Assembly: GCA_025998675.1 (NCBI GenBank)
Contig: AP024673.1
Location: forward strand, 2,674,562-2,738,561
Direction of reading: 5' to 3'
Origin: Fimbriimonadales bacterium
GTDB taxonomy: Bacteria; Armatimonadota; Fimbriimonadia; Fimbriimonadales; GBS-DC
DNA: 64,000 nt
Shown here: positions 50,746 through 59,765 of the stretch, piece by piece
Position numbering within the stretch: the first letter of the stretch is position 1
Layout: each line of letters begins with the position of its first letter
Program-made: the position numbers and the translations under genes
Notes under the pieces: model-generated
Told to the model about the DNA's origin: nothing
Seen by the model: only the letters and a program-made list of their open reading frames with translations
Databases searched by the model: none

Positions 50746-51783
50746 TCAGTCATATGCGAATTCGTCCTCCGCGCGGTAGCCGCCTGTGAGTTGCTTGACC
50801 AGCTGGCGCAGCAGGTCGTTGAGCAGTGAGCTTGCGCCAAAGCGGAACCGCTCGGGCGTGAGCCATTCTGCGCCCAGCGTCTCGTGCAGCAGCACGAGGT
50901 AGCGAATTGCGTCTTTGGCGGTGCGGATGCCCCCCGCAGGCTTCATGCCCGCCGCGCGCCCGGTAGTATCGTAAAAGTCGCGGATGGCTTCCAGCATCAC
51001 GAGCGTTGCAGGCAGCGTCGCTGCGGGCTGGATTTTGCCCGTGCTGGTCTTGATGAAGTCTGCGCCCGCCATCAGCGCGAGGTGCGACGCGCGGCGAATC
51101 GCGTCGTAGTCGCCCAGCTCACCCGTCTCCAGAATCACCTTCAGATGCACGCGCTCGCCGCAGGCGTCCTTCACCTTCGCAATCTCGTCGAACACGCGCC
51201 GATAGTCGCCCTGCAGGAACGCGCCGCGATTGATGACCATGTCGATCTCGTCTGCGCCTTCCCGAACCGTCCATTTCACATCCGCCAGTCGCAGATGGAA
51301 CGGATACTGCCCTGACGGGAACGCGGTGGCGACGGCGGCGACTTTAACGCCTGTGCCCTGCAGGGCGTCTCTGGCGACGGCGATGAAGTTCGGGTAGACG
51401 CACACGGCGGCGACGGGCGGCGCGGCGACTGTCGCGGCGTCGGGCATGCCCGCGCGGGGCGTGTAGGGCGTGCGCGCGCGGCTGCACAGGCGACGCACCT
51501 TCTCCTCCGTGTCCGCGCCCTCCAGCGTCGTCAGGTCGCACATACTAATCGCCAACCGCAGCGCGAAGAGTTTGCTGTGCGTCTTGATGCTGCGCTTGCT
51601 CAGCCACTCGCAGCGTTGCTGGAGTTCGTAGGCGTTGACGGGCGGCACGGTACGCCACGGCTGCCCCGCTTTCGGGATGAGTCGGCGCAGGGCGGCACGG
51701 TCGCTCAGGCTCACGCCCTGCAACTCGCCGAAGGGCACAGGCGGCGTCGCCGCGCCCCGCTCACGAACCATGCTCGTCGGCAT
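50746..51783 (-). CDS. deoC: Deoxyribose-phosphate aldolase (long form)
   Basis: Splits 2-deoxyribose 5-phosphate to acetaldehyde and glyceraldehyde 3-phosphate, in deoxynucleoside breakdown. The 345-residue protein has [37 protein letters not shown] and the Schiff-base Lys in [10 protein letters not shown], then KPAGGIRT. The roughly 100-residue N-terminal extension puts it in the longer DeoC class rather than the 220-residue type. The start is not fixed; a shorter form is possible. Last gene of the argJ-dehydrogenase-deoC group. Confidence 0.93.
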   Translation of the reverse strand: MPTSMVRERGAATPPVPFGELQGVSLSDRAALRRLIPKAGQPWRTVPPVNAYELQQRCEWLSKRSIKTHSKLFALRLAISMCDLTTLEGADTEEKVRRLCSRARTPYTPRAGMPDAATVAAPPVAAVCVYPNFIAVARDALQGTGVKVAAVATAFPSGQYPFHLRLADVKWTVREGADEIDMVINRGAFLQGDYRRVFDEIAKVKDACGERVHLKVILETGELGDYDAIRRASHLALMAGADFIKTSTGKIQPAATLPATLVMLEAIRDFYDTTGRAAGMKPAGGIRTAKDAIRYLVLLHETLGAEWLTPERFRFGASSLLNDLLRQLVKQLTGGYRAEDEFAYD

Positions 51784-51834
51784 AGCGCTGCGATTCGTTG
51801 CTCGCGGGGATATTCCTGCCTGTCGTCTCGTCCT

Positions 51835-52833
51835 TTACCAGCGCAGGATGGGTTTGAACGCGCGCTGGGCTTCCGCATCGGCGAACGCTTCCTCAATCGC
51901 CTCAAACGGGCGCGAGTCGATGAGCGCGTCCAGCGACAGGCGGTTCTCATGCACCAGTTGCAGGCTGTATTCCCATGCGTGATTGCTGGAGCGCGAGCCG
52001 AGAACGGTCAGCTCCTTGATGAGAATCTGGTACCAGTCCACCTGCACGGGTTCGGGTCGGTAGCCGAAGACGACGACGCGCCCCGCTTTGCGTGCGACGC
52101 GCAGGCACCAGTCGGCGGCGTCGGGCGCGCCTGCGGCGTCAATCACGACATCCGCTTCTATGGGATTCGCCTGCCATTCCTCGAGCGAGAGCGGGGTCGC
52201 CGCGCCGATGGCGTGTGCAACGGCGCGGCGGGCAGGGTTCGGCTCCAGCGCAAACGCCTGTTGCACGCCCCACAGCCGCGCCAGCTGCGCATACACCTGC
52301 CCGAAAAAGCCCAGCCCCACGACGGCGACTGTCTCGTCGGGCTGCGGGTTCGCCAGGCGCATGCCTGCCACGCAGGTCGCCACAGGCTCCACCAGCGCGT
52401 AGCGCCACAGCGATTCGCGCGGCGCGTCCGCAGGCACGCGGTAGAGGTTGCGCACGGGCGCGGCAAGGTACTCTGCGAAGCCGCCGTCCACGCTCAACCC
52501 CACATGCTCCAGCCGCTCGCACAGGTTCAGCCGCCCGCGCCGACAGTAGCGACACTCACCGCACACGAGTTGCGGGTCCACCACTACGCAATCGCCCACC
52601 TGCAGCGCGCCCGTGTAGTCCAGCGGCAGGCTCACAATCTCGGCGACGATTTCGTGCCCCAGCGTCATCGGGCGGTCGTTCCAGTAGTAGTGCCCGCGCG
52701 CCTTCAGGTGCAGGTCGGTGCCGCACAGCCCACATGCATGAATACGCAACAGCGCCTCGCCCTGCGCAGGCGCGGGCACAGGAACCTGCTCCCAGCGCAG
52801 GGTGTTCGGCGCGACGAGCCGATACGCCCGCAT
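51835..52833 (-). CDS. Zinc-dependent alcohol/polyol dehydrogenase (MDR family)
   Basis: A 332-residue medium-chain dehydrogenase. The catalytic zinc ligands are in IHACGLCGTDLHLK (Cys) and LGHEIVAEI (His/Glu). The four structural-zinc cysteines are in CGECRYCRRGRLNLC, and NAD binding is in VAVVGLGFFGQVYAQLA. It resembles threonine or sorbitol dehydrogenases. ATG 52833 begins 4 bases after the argJ stop; ATG 52869 would overlap argJ. The substrate cannot be assigned. Confidence 0.88.
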   Translation of the reverse strand: MRAYRLVAPNTLRWEQVPVPAPAQGEALLRIHACGLCGTDLHLKARGHYYWNDRPMTLGHEIVAEIVSLPLDYTGALQVGDCVVVDPQLVCGECRYCRRGRLNLCERLEHVGLSVDGGFAEYLAAPVRNLYRVPADAPRESLWRYALVEPVATCVAGMRLANPQPDETVAVVGLGFFGQVYAQLARLWGVQQAFALEPNPARRAVAHAIGAATPLSLEEWQANPIEADVVIDAAGAPDAADWCLRVARKAGRVVVFGYRPEPVQVDWYQILIKELTVLGSRSSNHAWEYSLQLVHENRLSLDALIDSRPFEAIEEAFADAEAQRAFKPILRW

Positions 52834-52837
52834 CGTC

Positions 52838-54037
52838 TCAGGTGCGGTAATGGGCGTTGATTTTGACATACTCGGCGGTCAGGTCGCTGCTCCAGAAGTG
52901 CGCCGCGCCGTCGCCGTCGCTCAGCGTCAGCACGATATGTACCTCGTCCGCCTGCATCGCGTTGACAAGCGCGCGCTCGTCGTACTCGGTGGGGCGTCCG
53001 TTCTCGAACACGAGCGTGCCCTGCAGGAACAGTTGCGCGCGTTCCACCGTGATGGGCGCGCCTGCGCGCCCCGCGGCGGCGATGATGCGCCCCCAGTTCG
53101 GATCGCCGCCGTGAATGGCGGTCTTGACCAGCTGCGACTCGGCAATCGTGCGCGCGATACGGCGGGCGGCGTCGGCATCCGCCGCGCCCGACACGCGCAC
53201 CTCAAAGATGCGACTGGCGCCCTCCCCATCTTTGACGATACGCTTGGCAAGGTACTCGCACACCTGATACAGTCCCGCCTCGAACGCTTCCAGCGATTCG
53301 CCCGTCAGCGCGACGCCCGACGCGCCGTTCGCGAGCGCAATCACCATATCGTTCGTGCTGGTGTCGCCGTCCACTGTGATGCTGTTGAAGGTGGCGTCCA
53401 CCACGCGCCTGAGGCATGCCTGCAGGTCAGCGGGGTCAATCGCGGCGTCGGTCGCAATAAACGCGAGCATCGTCGCCATGTTGGGGGCAATCATGCCCGC
53501 GCCTTTGGCAATCGCGCCGATGCGCACCGCGCCCGCAGGGGTTGCTGTTTCCAGCGCGGCGCGCTTGGACGCACTGTCGGTGGTTAGAATAGCGTCCGCC
53601 GTGGCGCGATCGTCGCCGTCGCTCAGTCGCTCGAACGCCTGCCCAATCCCCGACTCGACCGCGTTCATCGGCAGGGGCACGCCAATCACGCCCGTGGAGG
53701 CGACAATCACCTGCGTCGGGGCGCATCCCAGCCGTCGCGCGACCAGCTCCGCCATCCGCTGCGCGTCGCGCATGCCCTGCTCGCCCGTGAGGCAGTTCGC
53801 GTTGCCGCTGTTGGCGACAATCGCGCGCGCCTTGCCGCCTGCGGCTACCTGCCGCGACCACTGCACAGGCGCGGCGCAGGCGCGATTCGTGGTGAACATC
53901 CCCGCGACGCTCGCCTCCGTCTCCGATACAATCAACGCCAGATCCAGCAGCCCGGGCTTCTTAATGCCACAATAGACCCCTGCGCTGCGGAACCCGCGCG
54001 GAAAATTAACGCCCAATTGTGTGTTCAGCGCTCCCAT
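52838..54037 (-). CDS. argJ: Bifunctional glutamate N-acetyltransferase / ornithine acetyltransferase
   Basis: Recycles acetyl groups in arginine synthesis and can also make N-acetylglutamate. The 399-residue precursor cleaves itself before the Thr in ASTGVIGVPLP. Other hallmarks are NSGNANCLTG, MLAFIATDAAID, TFNSITVDGDTSTND, and the end NAHYRT. It heads an operon with a dehydrogenase and deoC. ATG 54037 is 8 bases after a TACAAT box. Confidence 0.95.
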   Translation of the reverse strand: MGALNTQLGVNFPRGFRSAGVYCGIKKPGLLDLALIVSETEASVAGMFTTNRACAAPVQWSRQVAAGGKARAIVANSGNANCLTGEQGMRDAQRMAELVARRLGCAPTQVIVASTGVIGVPLPMNAVESGIGQAFERLSDGDDRATADAILTTDSASKRAALETATPAGAVRIGAIAKGAGMIAPNMATMLAFIATDAAIDPADLQACLRRVVDATFNSITVDGDTSTNDMVIALANGASGVALTGESLEAFEAGLYQVCEYLAKRIVKDGEGASRIFEVRVSGAADADAARRIARTIAESQLVKTAIHGGDPNWGRIIAAAGRAGAPITVERAQLFLQGTLVFENGRPTEYDERALVNAMQADEVHIVLTLSDGDGAAHFWSSDLTAEYVKINAHYRT

Positions 54038-54045
54038 CGGGCGAT

Positions 54046-54051
54046 ATTGTA
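54046..54051 (-). promoter_or_regulatory. -10 box of argJ (leaderless start)
   Basis: TACAAT on the minus strand, ending 8 bases before ATG 54037. Confidence 0.5.
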
Positions 54052-54062
54052 CCCGTACCCCC

Positions 54063-54091
54063 TTGACATTTCGTCAAAACCATGCTATAAT
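54063..54091 (+). promoter_or_regulatory. Consensus sigma-70-type promoter of a prepilin gene
   Basis: TTGACA at 54063-54068, a 17-base spacer, and TATAAT at 54086-54091: both boxes match the consensus. The strongest promoter in the window. Confidence 0.9.
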
Positions 54092-54138
54092 ATGGTTTAC
54101 CATAGGCTATTGTGCTTATGGGCGACGGAGGTATAACG

Positions 54139-54948
54139 ATGAGGTTCACAAATCGTCAGCGTGGATTTACGCTTATTGAGCTGCTGGTCGTCATCGCGAT
54201 TATCGCCATCTTAGCGGCGATTCTGTTCCCCGTGTTTGCGCAGGCGCGTGAGAGCGCACGCAAGACCCAGTGTCTGAGCAATACCCGCCAGCTTGGCACG
54301 GCGGTGATGATGTATGTGCAGGACTACGACGAGACTTTCTTCCCGCAGCCCTGGCCCGGCGGCTGTGCGGAGACGGGCTACTTCACCAACAACCCGAACC
54401 AGCCGCGCCAGCACTGGGCGACGATGGTGTACCCCTACATCCGCAACGGAGGCATCTTTGACTGTCCCAGCTATTCGGGCGTGACCTACATCGCCGCCTA
54501 CGCCCTGTGGGAGTGTGGGCGCGGTCAGAACAGCCCGCGCATCGTGCCGTTCGCGGAGTACGGTCTCAACGAGGTGATTTTCGGCAACGCGGGCGCCAAC
54601 GGCGCGCCCATCCCGACGCCGCTGGCGAAGCTGCAGGAAGCTGCCAGCATCGGCATTATCGCCGACAACATCTACATCTACAGCTGGCGCGTGTGCATGA
54701 TTGGTCCCGCGGACTCGCAGAGCTTCCGCAAATACTGGCCCGAAGGGCGCAACGGCTGGGAGTTCTATCAGGGTCGCCCGCGCCATCAGGGTGGGATGAA
54801 CTTCGTGTACGCCGACGGGCACTCCAAGTGGGCGCGCGCTGCGGACACGCCCGGCAGCCGCCCCGACTACGAGAAGGGCTACTATCCCGTGCTGATGAGC
54901 GACGGTCGCTTCGCGACGCAGGCGGCGTGCGAGCAGTCGCCCGACTAA
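54139..54948 (+). CDS. Prepilin of the H-X9-DG type
   Basis: A 269-residue prepilin: leader MRFTNRQRG, then [20 protein letters not shown], and [19 protein letters not shown] (H, nine residues, DG). ATG 54139 follows a GGAGG site 7 bases upstream and a consensus promoter with a leader of about 40 bases. The strong promoter suggests high expression, perhaps of a major pilin. The small gene 54962-55153 follows 13 bases later. Confidence 0.93.
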   Translation: MRFTNRQRGFTLIELLVVIAIIAILAAILFPVFAQARESARKTQCLSNTRQLGTAVMMYVQDYDETFFPQPWPGGCAETGYFTNNPNQPRQHWATMVYPYIRNGGIFDCPSYSGVTYIAAYALWECGRGQNSPRIVPFAEYGLNEVIFGNAGANGAPIPTPLAKLQEAASIGIIADNIYIYSWRVCMIGPADSQSFRKYWPEGRNGWEFYQGRPRHQGGMNFVYADGHSKWARAADTPGSRPDYEKGYYPVLMSDGRFATQAACEQSPD

Positions 54949-54961
54949 ACGGAGGCGCGTT

Positions 54962-55153
54962 ATGAAACAGGAACTGCCGACAGGCGTCGTCGTGGCGATT
55001 ATCGCCGTGATTGTGCTGGTAGCAGGGTTTTTCCTGTACCGCACATGGACAGGCGGCACGCAGGGCGAGGGTCGCCCCGGTGAGGTTCAAGCCGCGCCGC
55101 CTGTGCCCGGCGGGGGCGCGCCGCCCACGCAACAAGGCGGCGGGGGCTACTGA
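54962..55153 (+). CDS. Small membrane protein with a Gly/Pro-rich tail
   Basis: A 63-residue protein: one membrane helix (VVVAIIAVIVLVAGFFLY) and a flexible tail rich in Gly, Pro and Gln. GGAGG lies 6 bases before the ATG. Its position behind a prepilin and in front of a strong terminator shows it is the last gene of that operon. No family known to me. Confidence 0.7.
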   Translation: MKQELPTGVVVAIIAVIVLVAGFFLYRTWTGGTQGEGRPGEVQAAPPVPGGGAPPTQQGGGGY

Positions 55154-55171
55154 TTCCCCCACACCAGCCAC

Positions 55172-55220
55172 GCCCCCTTCCTCAGATTTCGTGAGAATCG
55201 ATGACCTGAAGGAAGGGGGC
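55172..55220. terminator. Bidirectional terminator-like stem
   Basis: GCCCCCTTCCT (55172-55182) pairs with AGGAAGGGGGC (55210-55220). It separates the convergent prepilin operon and the GH99-like gene. The T-run is weak on both sides. Confidence 0.65.
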
Positions 55221-55224
55221 AAAT

Positions 55225-56973
55225 TTATTGCGCAACGGCTCGCTCGAGCAGGTGCGCCAGCAGCAGCGGCGCGGCAGGCGTCTCCAGCAGGCGGAACCAC
55301 ACATAGCCGACCGCCGCGCCGTTGGGGTGGCGAATCCAGACCGCGCCCTCGCCCCAATTGCGCCCCTGCGCGTCGTACAGCGTCGCCAGCGGGGTGTAGT
55401 CGGCGTCGGGACGCGCCCGTGTGCGCAGGGCAGGACGCCAGCGCAGGTCGCCGCCTGTAGGGAACGGCGTCGGCGATTCGCCCATACGCGGTAGCGCGGC
55501 GCGGTTCCAGCGGAACTGCAAGCCCAACACAGGCGGCGTCTCGAAGCCCGTTTTGCCCGCTTCGGGACGCTCGGCGCTTTCGGCAATCGGCAGCCAGAAC
55601 TTGCCCGCATGGTTGACCGCCTTGCCGTCGGCGTAGTAGAACGGCAGCGGCGCGCCGGGCAACACCAGCAGCACGCCCCCCGCCTCCAGATAGCCCTGCA
55701 GGGCGCGATCCACATCGTCGGGCGCGTTCACCCGCGCGCGGTACGATTCGCCCCCCGCGTACACCAGCGCGGCATAGCGTGCGGGCGTCAACCGCCCCGG
55801 AGCGACTACATCCGCGTACTCCAGCGGCTCAACGGGCAGCCCCGCATCCAGCAGCCAGAAGAGCGCCTCCGACTGCGCGTCGGGCAACAGCCCGATTGTC
55901 TTGCCCGTCCATGCGCGGCGCAAGTCGGCGACGGCTTCGCCCGTGAGCGCGGTCAGCGGCGTCGCCATGCGTGGGCGTTCGGGCAACTGCCGAAAGCGCG
56001 GCGCATACGCGGCAGTCGTGCGCAGCTCACGGTCGCCATGCTCCACCGACGGCTCGATCTCACTGCCCTCGTGCCACTCGTTGAAGCTGGTAATCAGCAC
56101 CCAGTCGGGGTTCAGGCGCAGGGCGGCGTCCCATTGCCTGCGATACGCCGCGCCGCCGAAGCGGTCAGTGCGGAGGCCGGGCGTGCGGATTTTGGTGTCG
56201 TCGTAGGCGGGGATGATGGTCGCGCACGCAATACGCCCCAGCGTACCCGCCGTCTGAATCGCCTCCTGATAGTGCGCCTCCAGCGTCGGCTGGATGGCGT
56301 TCAGCGGCTTGCGCTCCAGCACGCCGACGGGGTTGTAGGTGTGAATGCCGTCGAACACGCGCGCCGCGCTGCGACTCAGCGAATCGCCAATCGCGCACAC
56401 GCCCGGCGGGAACTCCGCGCGAATCGTCTCCAGTACCCACGCCCACTGCAGCAGGCTCAGCTGCTCCATCGCGCGCACATACACAAACACCACCGGACGC
56501 CCCTGCACCTTCAGGTAGGCGGGGTGCGCGGCGAACTGGCGCAGGATGTGGCGCAGGTCGGGCAGCACGCTGCGCGGGTCGCCCGGCTGGGGAACCTGCT
56601 CATAGTAGACGCACACCTTCAGGTTGTGCCGCTGCGCGGCGTCCAGCAGGCGCGGCAGGGGCTTCTCCTCGTAGCCGCCGATGCTCCACCACGAGTAAAT
56701 AAAACCGTCCAGCCCCGCCTCACGCGCCCAGCGACAGTGCTGATCGATGATTTTCGGGTCGTTGGAGTCATACGCGCCCAGCTGGGGGTAGTGGGTGGAG
56801 GTCGCAATCTGCTGGCGCGCCGCGTCGACGCCCTCCCAGTGCAGCCACCTGTCCGACAGTTCGGGCGTACCGTACCAGCCGTAGTAGAACGCCAGCACGA
56901 GTCGGGGCGGCTGGTTATAGCGCACCCGCGCCCGCGCCCCCAACGCTTTCAGCAGCTCGATTTGTGATTGCAT
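55225..56973 (-). CDS. GH99-like / WbsX-like glycan-acting protein
   Basis: A 582-residue protein without an evident signal peptide. The first 350 residues resemble the GH99/WbsX-like (alpha/beta)8 family: LAFYYGWYGTPE, HYPQLGAYDSNDPKIIDQHCRWAREAGLDGFIYSWWS (in parts), VVFVYVRAMEQ, and SFNEWHEGSEIEPS with the conserved Glu residues. Such proteins act on mannose-containing or polysaccharide chains. The C-terminal 200 residues have a class I amidotransferase-like layout (YAALVYAGGESYRARV, GVLLVLPGAPLPFY) reminiscent of beta-galactosidase trimerisation domains. It starts 6 bases after the VWA gene. Confidence 0.7.
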   Translation of the reverse strand: MQSQIELLKALGARARVRYNQPPRLVLAFYYGWYGTPELSDRWLHWEGVDAARQQIATSTHYPQLGAYDSNDPKIIDQHCRWAREAGLDGFIYSWWSIGGYEEKPLPRLLDAAQRHNLKVCVYYEQVPQPGDPRSVLPDLRHILRQFAAHPAYLKVQGRPVVFVYVRAMEQLSLLQWAWVLETIRAEFPPGVCAIGDSLSRSAARVFDGIHTYNPVGVLERKPLNAIQPTLEAHYQEAIQTAGTLGRIACATIIPAYDDTKIRTPGLRTDRFGGAAYRRQWDAALRLNPDWVLITSFNEWHEGSEIEPSVEHGDRELRTTAAYAPRFRQLPERPRMATPLTALTGEAVADLRRAWTGKTIGLLPDAQSEALFWLLDAGLPVEPLEYADVVAPGRLTPARYAALVYAGGESYRARVNAPDDVDRALQGYLEAGGVLLVLPGAPLPFYYADGKAVNHAGKFWLPIAESAERPEAGKTGFETPPVLGLQFRWNRAALPRMGESPTPFPTGGDLRWRPALRTRARPDADYTPLATLYDAQGRNWGEGAVWIRHPNGAAVGYVWFRLLETPAAPLLLAHLLERAVAQ

Positions 56974-56979
56974 CCCCGC

Positions 56980-58332
56980 TCAGCCCTCGCGCTTGCCCTG
57001 CTCGAGATTGACCAGCGTGCCCATCAGCGTCTTCTCGGCGGTGTTTGTGTCTTGACCCTGCAGGGCGCGGATGGCTTGCGTGACTTCCTGCGCTTCCTGC
57101 GTGCGCCCCTGGCTGAGCAGCAGCGCCTGCGTGCGTTGCAGCTCCGCCAGCGCCTGCGTGCGGTCAATCTGGTGCGCGCGCATGCCCATGATGGTCTTCT
57201 CCAGCGCGCGGGAAGCGACGGCGACCTGCAGCTCGTTCGCCACGCGCGGGTCCTGCGGCTGGTTCGCCAGCGCAGGGTCGGTCGTGAACTCCAGCACGGC
57301 GTCGGCGGTCGCCTGCTCCACCCGTCCCGTCACGATGTCCTCCCAGCTAAGCGTCAGCTTCGCGATGCGGTAAATCCCCGCAGGGTGGTTGGGGAACTCC
57401 AGCTCCAGAATCGGGTTGAGCGTGCTGTTGCGTTCCGCATCGACGAGGGTGAGCGTCGCCGTGCGTCCCTGCATCTGCAGCTCGCCGCCGAACGCCTGCC
57501 GCACCTGCACCCAGCGCGCCAGCTGGACCTCCAGCTTCGGGTTGCGGGCGACCACCGTCATCAGGCGCACCAGCTCCTGCTGGAACACTTCGGGAATGCG
57601 CTGCGGCTGGTCGATGTAGTAATACTTGCCGCCGCTGCGCCGCGCGATGCCCGCCAGCAGCTCCTCGTTGTAGTCGGGACCGAAGCCCAGCGCGGTGATA
57701 TGGAACCCGAACTCTTTCGCGCGCGCCGCCGCGCCCACAATCGTCGAGAAGTCCTTGATACCCACTGTCGGCTCGCCGTCCGTGAGCAGAATCAGGTGCG
57801 TCTGGTAGCCCGGCAGGTTCACCGAAGTCGCCTGCTGCGCGCCGACCACCAGCGCGTCGTAGATGTTGGTCGTGTCGCCCACCGTCAGGCGCATGATGTG
57901 GTCTTTCACCAGCTGCTTGTTGACGATTTTGCGCGGGGGCATCACCACATCGACCGTGTCCGAGAAGGTCACCACCGACAGCACATCCTGCTCGGTGAGC
58001 TGGTCGACGAGGTAGGCGCAGGCTTGCTTGGCGAATTCGAACGGCGCGCCTTCCATCGAGCCGCTTCGATCCAGCACGAGGCAGAGGTTCAGCGGCGCGC
58101 GTCCAGCGGCGGTCTGCACCGCGCGGATGGCGACCAGCAAGCCCTCGCGTGCGATGCTCTGCGCCAGCGCGTACTTGCGCCCCAGCACGACCTCCATCTG
58201 CAGCGACGGTTGCGCGGGCGCGCCCATCAGGTTCGGCATCGCCTGCGTGCGGCTGGGGTCTAACACGGGCATCTGCATCGCCTGCGTGCGCTGCGGGTCG
58301 CTCAGCGGTCCCATCTGTTGCGTTCGATCCAT
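56980..58332 (-). CDS. VWA domain protein
   Basis: A 450-residue protein with a complete MIDAS motif (LVLDRSGSMEGAP, then ILLTDGEPTVGI). The N-terminus has repeated RTQAM units (RTQAMQMPVLDPSRTQAM), resembling phosphothreonine sites bound by FHA domains of kinase networks. This is a speculation from TQ-rich repeats. ATG 58332 is preferred over GTG 58365 because AGGTGGG lies 5 bases upstream. It precedes the GH99-like gene by 6 bases. Confidence 0.85.
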   Translation of the reverse strand: MDRTQQMGPLSDPQRTQAMQMPVLDPSRTQAMPNLMGAPAQPSLQMEVVLGRKYALAQSIAREGLLVAIRAVQTAAGRAPLNLCLVLDRSGSMEGAPFEFAKQACAYLVDQLTEQDVLSVVTFSDTVDVVMPPRKIVNKQLVKDHIMRLTVGDTTNIYDALVVGAQQATSVNLPGYQTHLILLTDGEPTVGIKDFSTIVGAAARAKEFGFHITALGFGPDYNEELLAGIARRSGGKYYYIDQPQRIPEVFQQELVRLMTVVARNPKLEVQLARWVQVRQAFGGELQMQGRTATLTLVDAERNSTLNPILELEFPNHPAGIYRIAKLTLSWEDIVTGRVEQATADAVLEFTTDPALANQPQDPRVANELQVAVASRALEKTIMGMRAHQIDRTQALAELQRTQALLLSQGRTQEAQEVTQAIRALQGQDTNTAEKTLMGTLVNLEQGKREG

Positions 58333-58462
58333 AGTCCCACCTGTCGGCTTCGACGGTTCGCGCACAGCGCGTGTTTTCCTGCCATTGCGCCGCGACGCGG
58401 TTATGCCGACGCTTTGCGTAAAAATCCTTAGTTAAGCTGAGGATTTTCTCCAGACAAGAAGG

Positions 58463-58468
58463 TACAAT
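58463..58468 (+). promoter_or_regulatory. -10 box of the DUF4143 ATPase gene
   Basis: TACAAT ends 10 bases before ATG 58479. Confidence 0.45.
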
Positions 58469-58478
58469 TGCCTGCGCA

Positions 58479-59714
58479 ATGTATACGCGGTGTCTCACGG
58501 AACGGGCGCGGTGGGCGCTGGGCGCCATGCCTGCGGTATACCTGCAGGGCGCGCGGCAGACGGGCAAAACGACACTGGCGAAGCAGTTGCTGGCGTCGGG
58601 CGTGCTGCGCGACTATGTGAGTTTTGACGACCCGCTCGTGCGCACGGCGGCGCAGCGCGACCCGGTGAGCTTCGTGCGCGGTTTGCAGACAGGAACCGCC
58701 ATCGACGAGGCGCAACTTGTCCCCGAAGTGTTGCGCGTACTGAAGATGCGCATCGATGAGGCGCGAACGCCTGGTATGTTTCTGCTCACAGGCTCCTCCA
58801 GCCTGCAGGCGCAGGCGCACATCGCCGACGCGATGGTGGGGCGCATGGCGACGCTCGAGTTGCTCCCGCTGTCGCAGGCGGAGATTATGAACCATCGGGT
58901 GAACTGGGTCGAGCAGGCGTTCACGGAGTCGCCCATTAGCGCACGCTACCCCGACTCTGCAGACCTGCAGGCGCGCATGGCGCGCGGCGGCTACCCCGTG
59001 GCGGTTGCCAGCGATGATGCACGGGCGCGCGCCGAATGGTTGCGCAGCTACGCCGACGCGCTTATCACACGCGACCTGCGCACACTGGGCGCGGTCGAGC
59101 GGGAGGACGCCCTGCTGATGCTGTTGCGACTGCTGGCGTCGAACCCATGCGCGCCGGCGAATATCGCAGGGCTGTCGCGCGAAACCGGCGTCGCGCAGGC
59201 GACTCTGAACCGGTATCTGAGCCTGCTGGTGAACCTCTTCGTCGTACAGCCCGTGCCTGCATGGTACGCGAATCTTGGCAAGCGGCTGCTCAAAGCGCCC
59301 AAATTGATGCTCACCGACACGGGGCTGGCAGCCGCGCTGGTGGATTTCGACGAGGCGCGATTGGAGCAGGAGCGTGAGTATGCGGGCAAGCTGCTGGAAC
59401 AGTTCGTCGGGATGGAACTGCTCAAGCATATCCACTGTGCCGATATGCGCGTGCGCCTCTACCACCTGCGCACCGACAAGGGCATCGAGGTGGACTATGT
59501 GCTGGAGTCGGCGCAGGGCGCGCTGGTCGGCGTGGAAGTCAAACGCCGCCAGACACTGCGCGAAGACGACCTCAAGGGCTTACGCTGGCTACAAAGCGCC
59601 GCGCCCGAACGGTTCCGCCTCGGCGTCGTGTTCTACACGGGCGAGCGCAGCCTGCCGATGGGCGAGCGGCTGTGGGCGGTTCCCGTCAGCGCGCTCTGGA
59701 GCGAACCCCTCTAA
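58479..59714 (+). CDS. AAA ATPase with DUF4143 (ATP-binding protein of the AAA_14 type)
   Basis: A 411-residue protein with Walker A GARQTGKTTLAKQLL (residues 26-40), FLLTGSSSLQAQ (sensor), and a C-terminal DUF4143 domain with GKLLEQFVGMELLKH, YHLRTDKGIEVDYVLE and VGVEVKRR. The final E-V-D and V-E-V-K layout is a PD-(D/E)XK nuclease-like core found in DUF4143. These proteins are common, often mobile, and of unknown biological role. Single gene. Confidence 0.9.
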   Translation: MYTRCLTERARWALGAMPAVYLQGARQTGKTTLAKQLLASGVLRDYVSFDDPLVRTAAQRDPVSFVRGLQTGTAIDEAQLVPEVLRVLKMRIDEARTPGMFLLTGSSSLQAQAHIADAMVGRMATLELLPLSQAEIMNHRVNWVEQAFTESPISARYPDSADLQARMARGGYPVAVASDDARARAEWLRSYADALITRDLRTLGAVEREDALLMLLRLLASNPCAPANIAGLSRETGVAQATLNRYLSLLVNLFVVQPVPAWYANLGKRLLKAPKLMLTDTGLAAALVDFDEARLEQEREYAGKLLEQFVGMELLKHIHCADMRVRLYHLRTDKGIEVDYVLESAQGALVGVEVKRRQTLREDDLKGLRWLQSAAPERFRLGVVFYTGERSLPMGERLWAVPVSALWSEPL

Positions 59715-59718
59715 TGGG

Positions 59719-59724
59719 TATACT
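59719..59724 (+). promoter_or_regulatory. -10 box of the pilB-like gene
   Basis: TATACT, with an AGGAGG site 28 bases further on that decides ATG 59766. Confidence 0.5.
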
Positions 59725-59765
59725 TTCGGCGTCCACAAGCGTCTAAGCGTGCAGGAGGCTCTACG

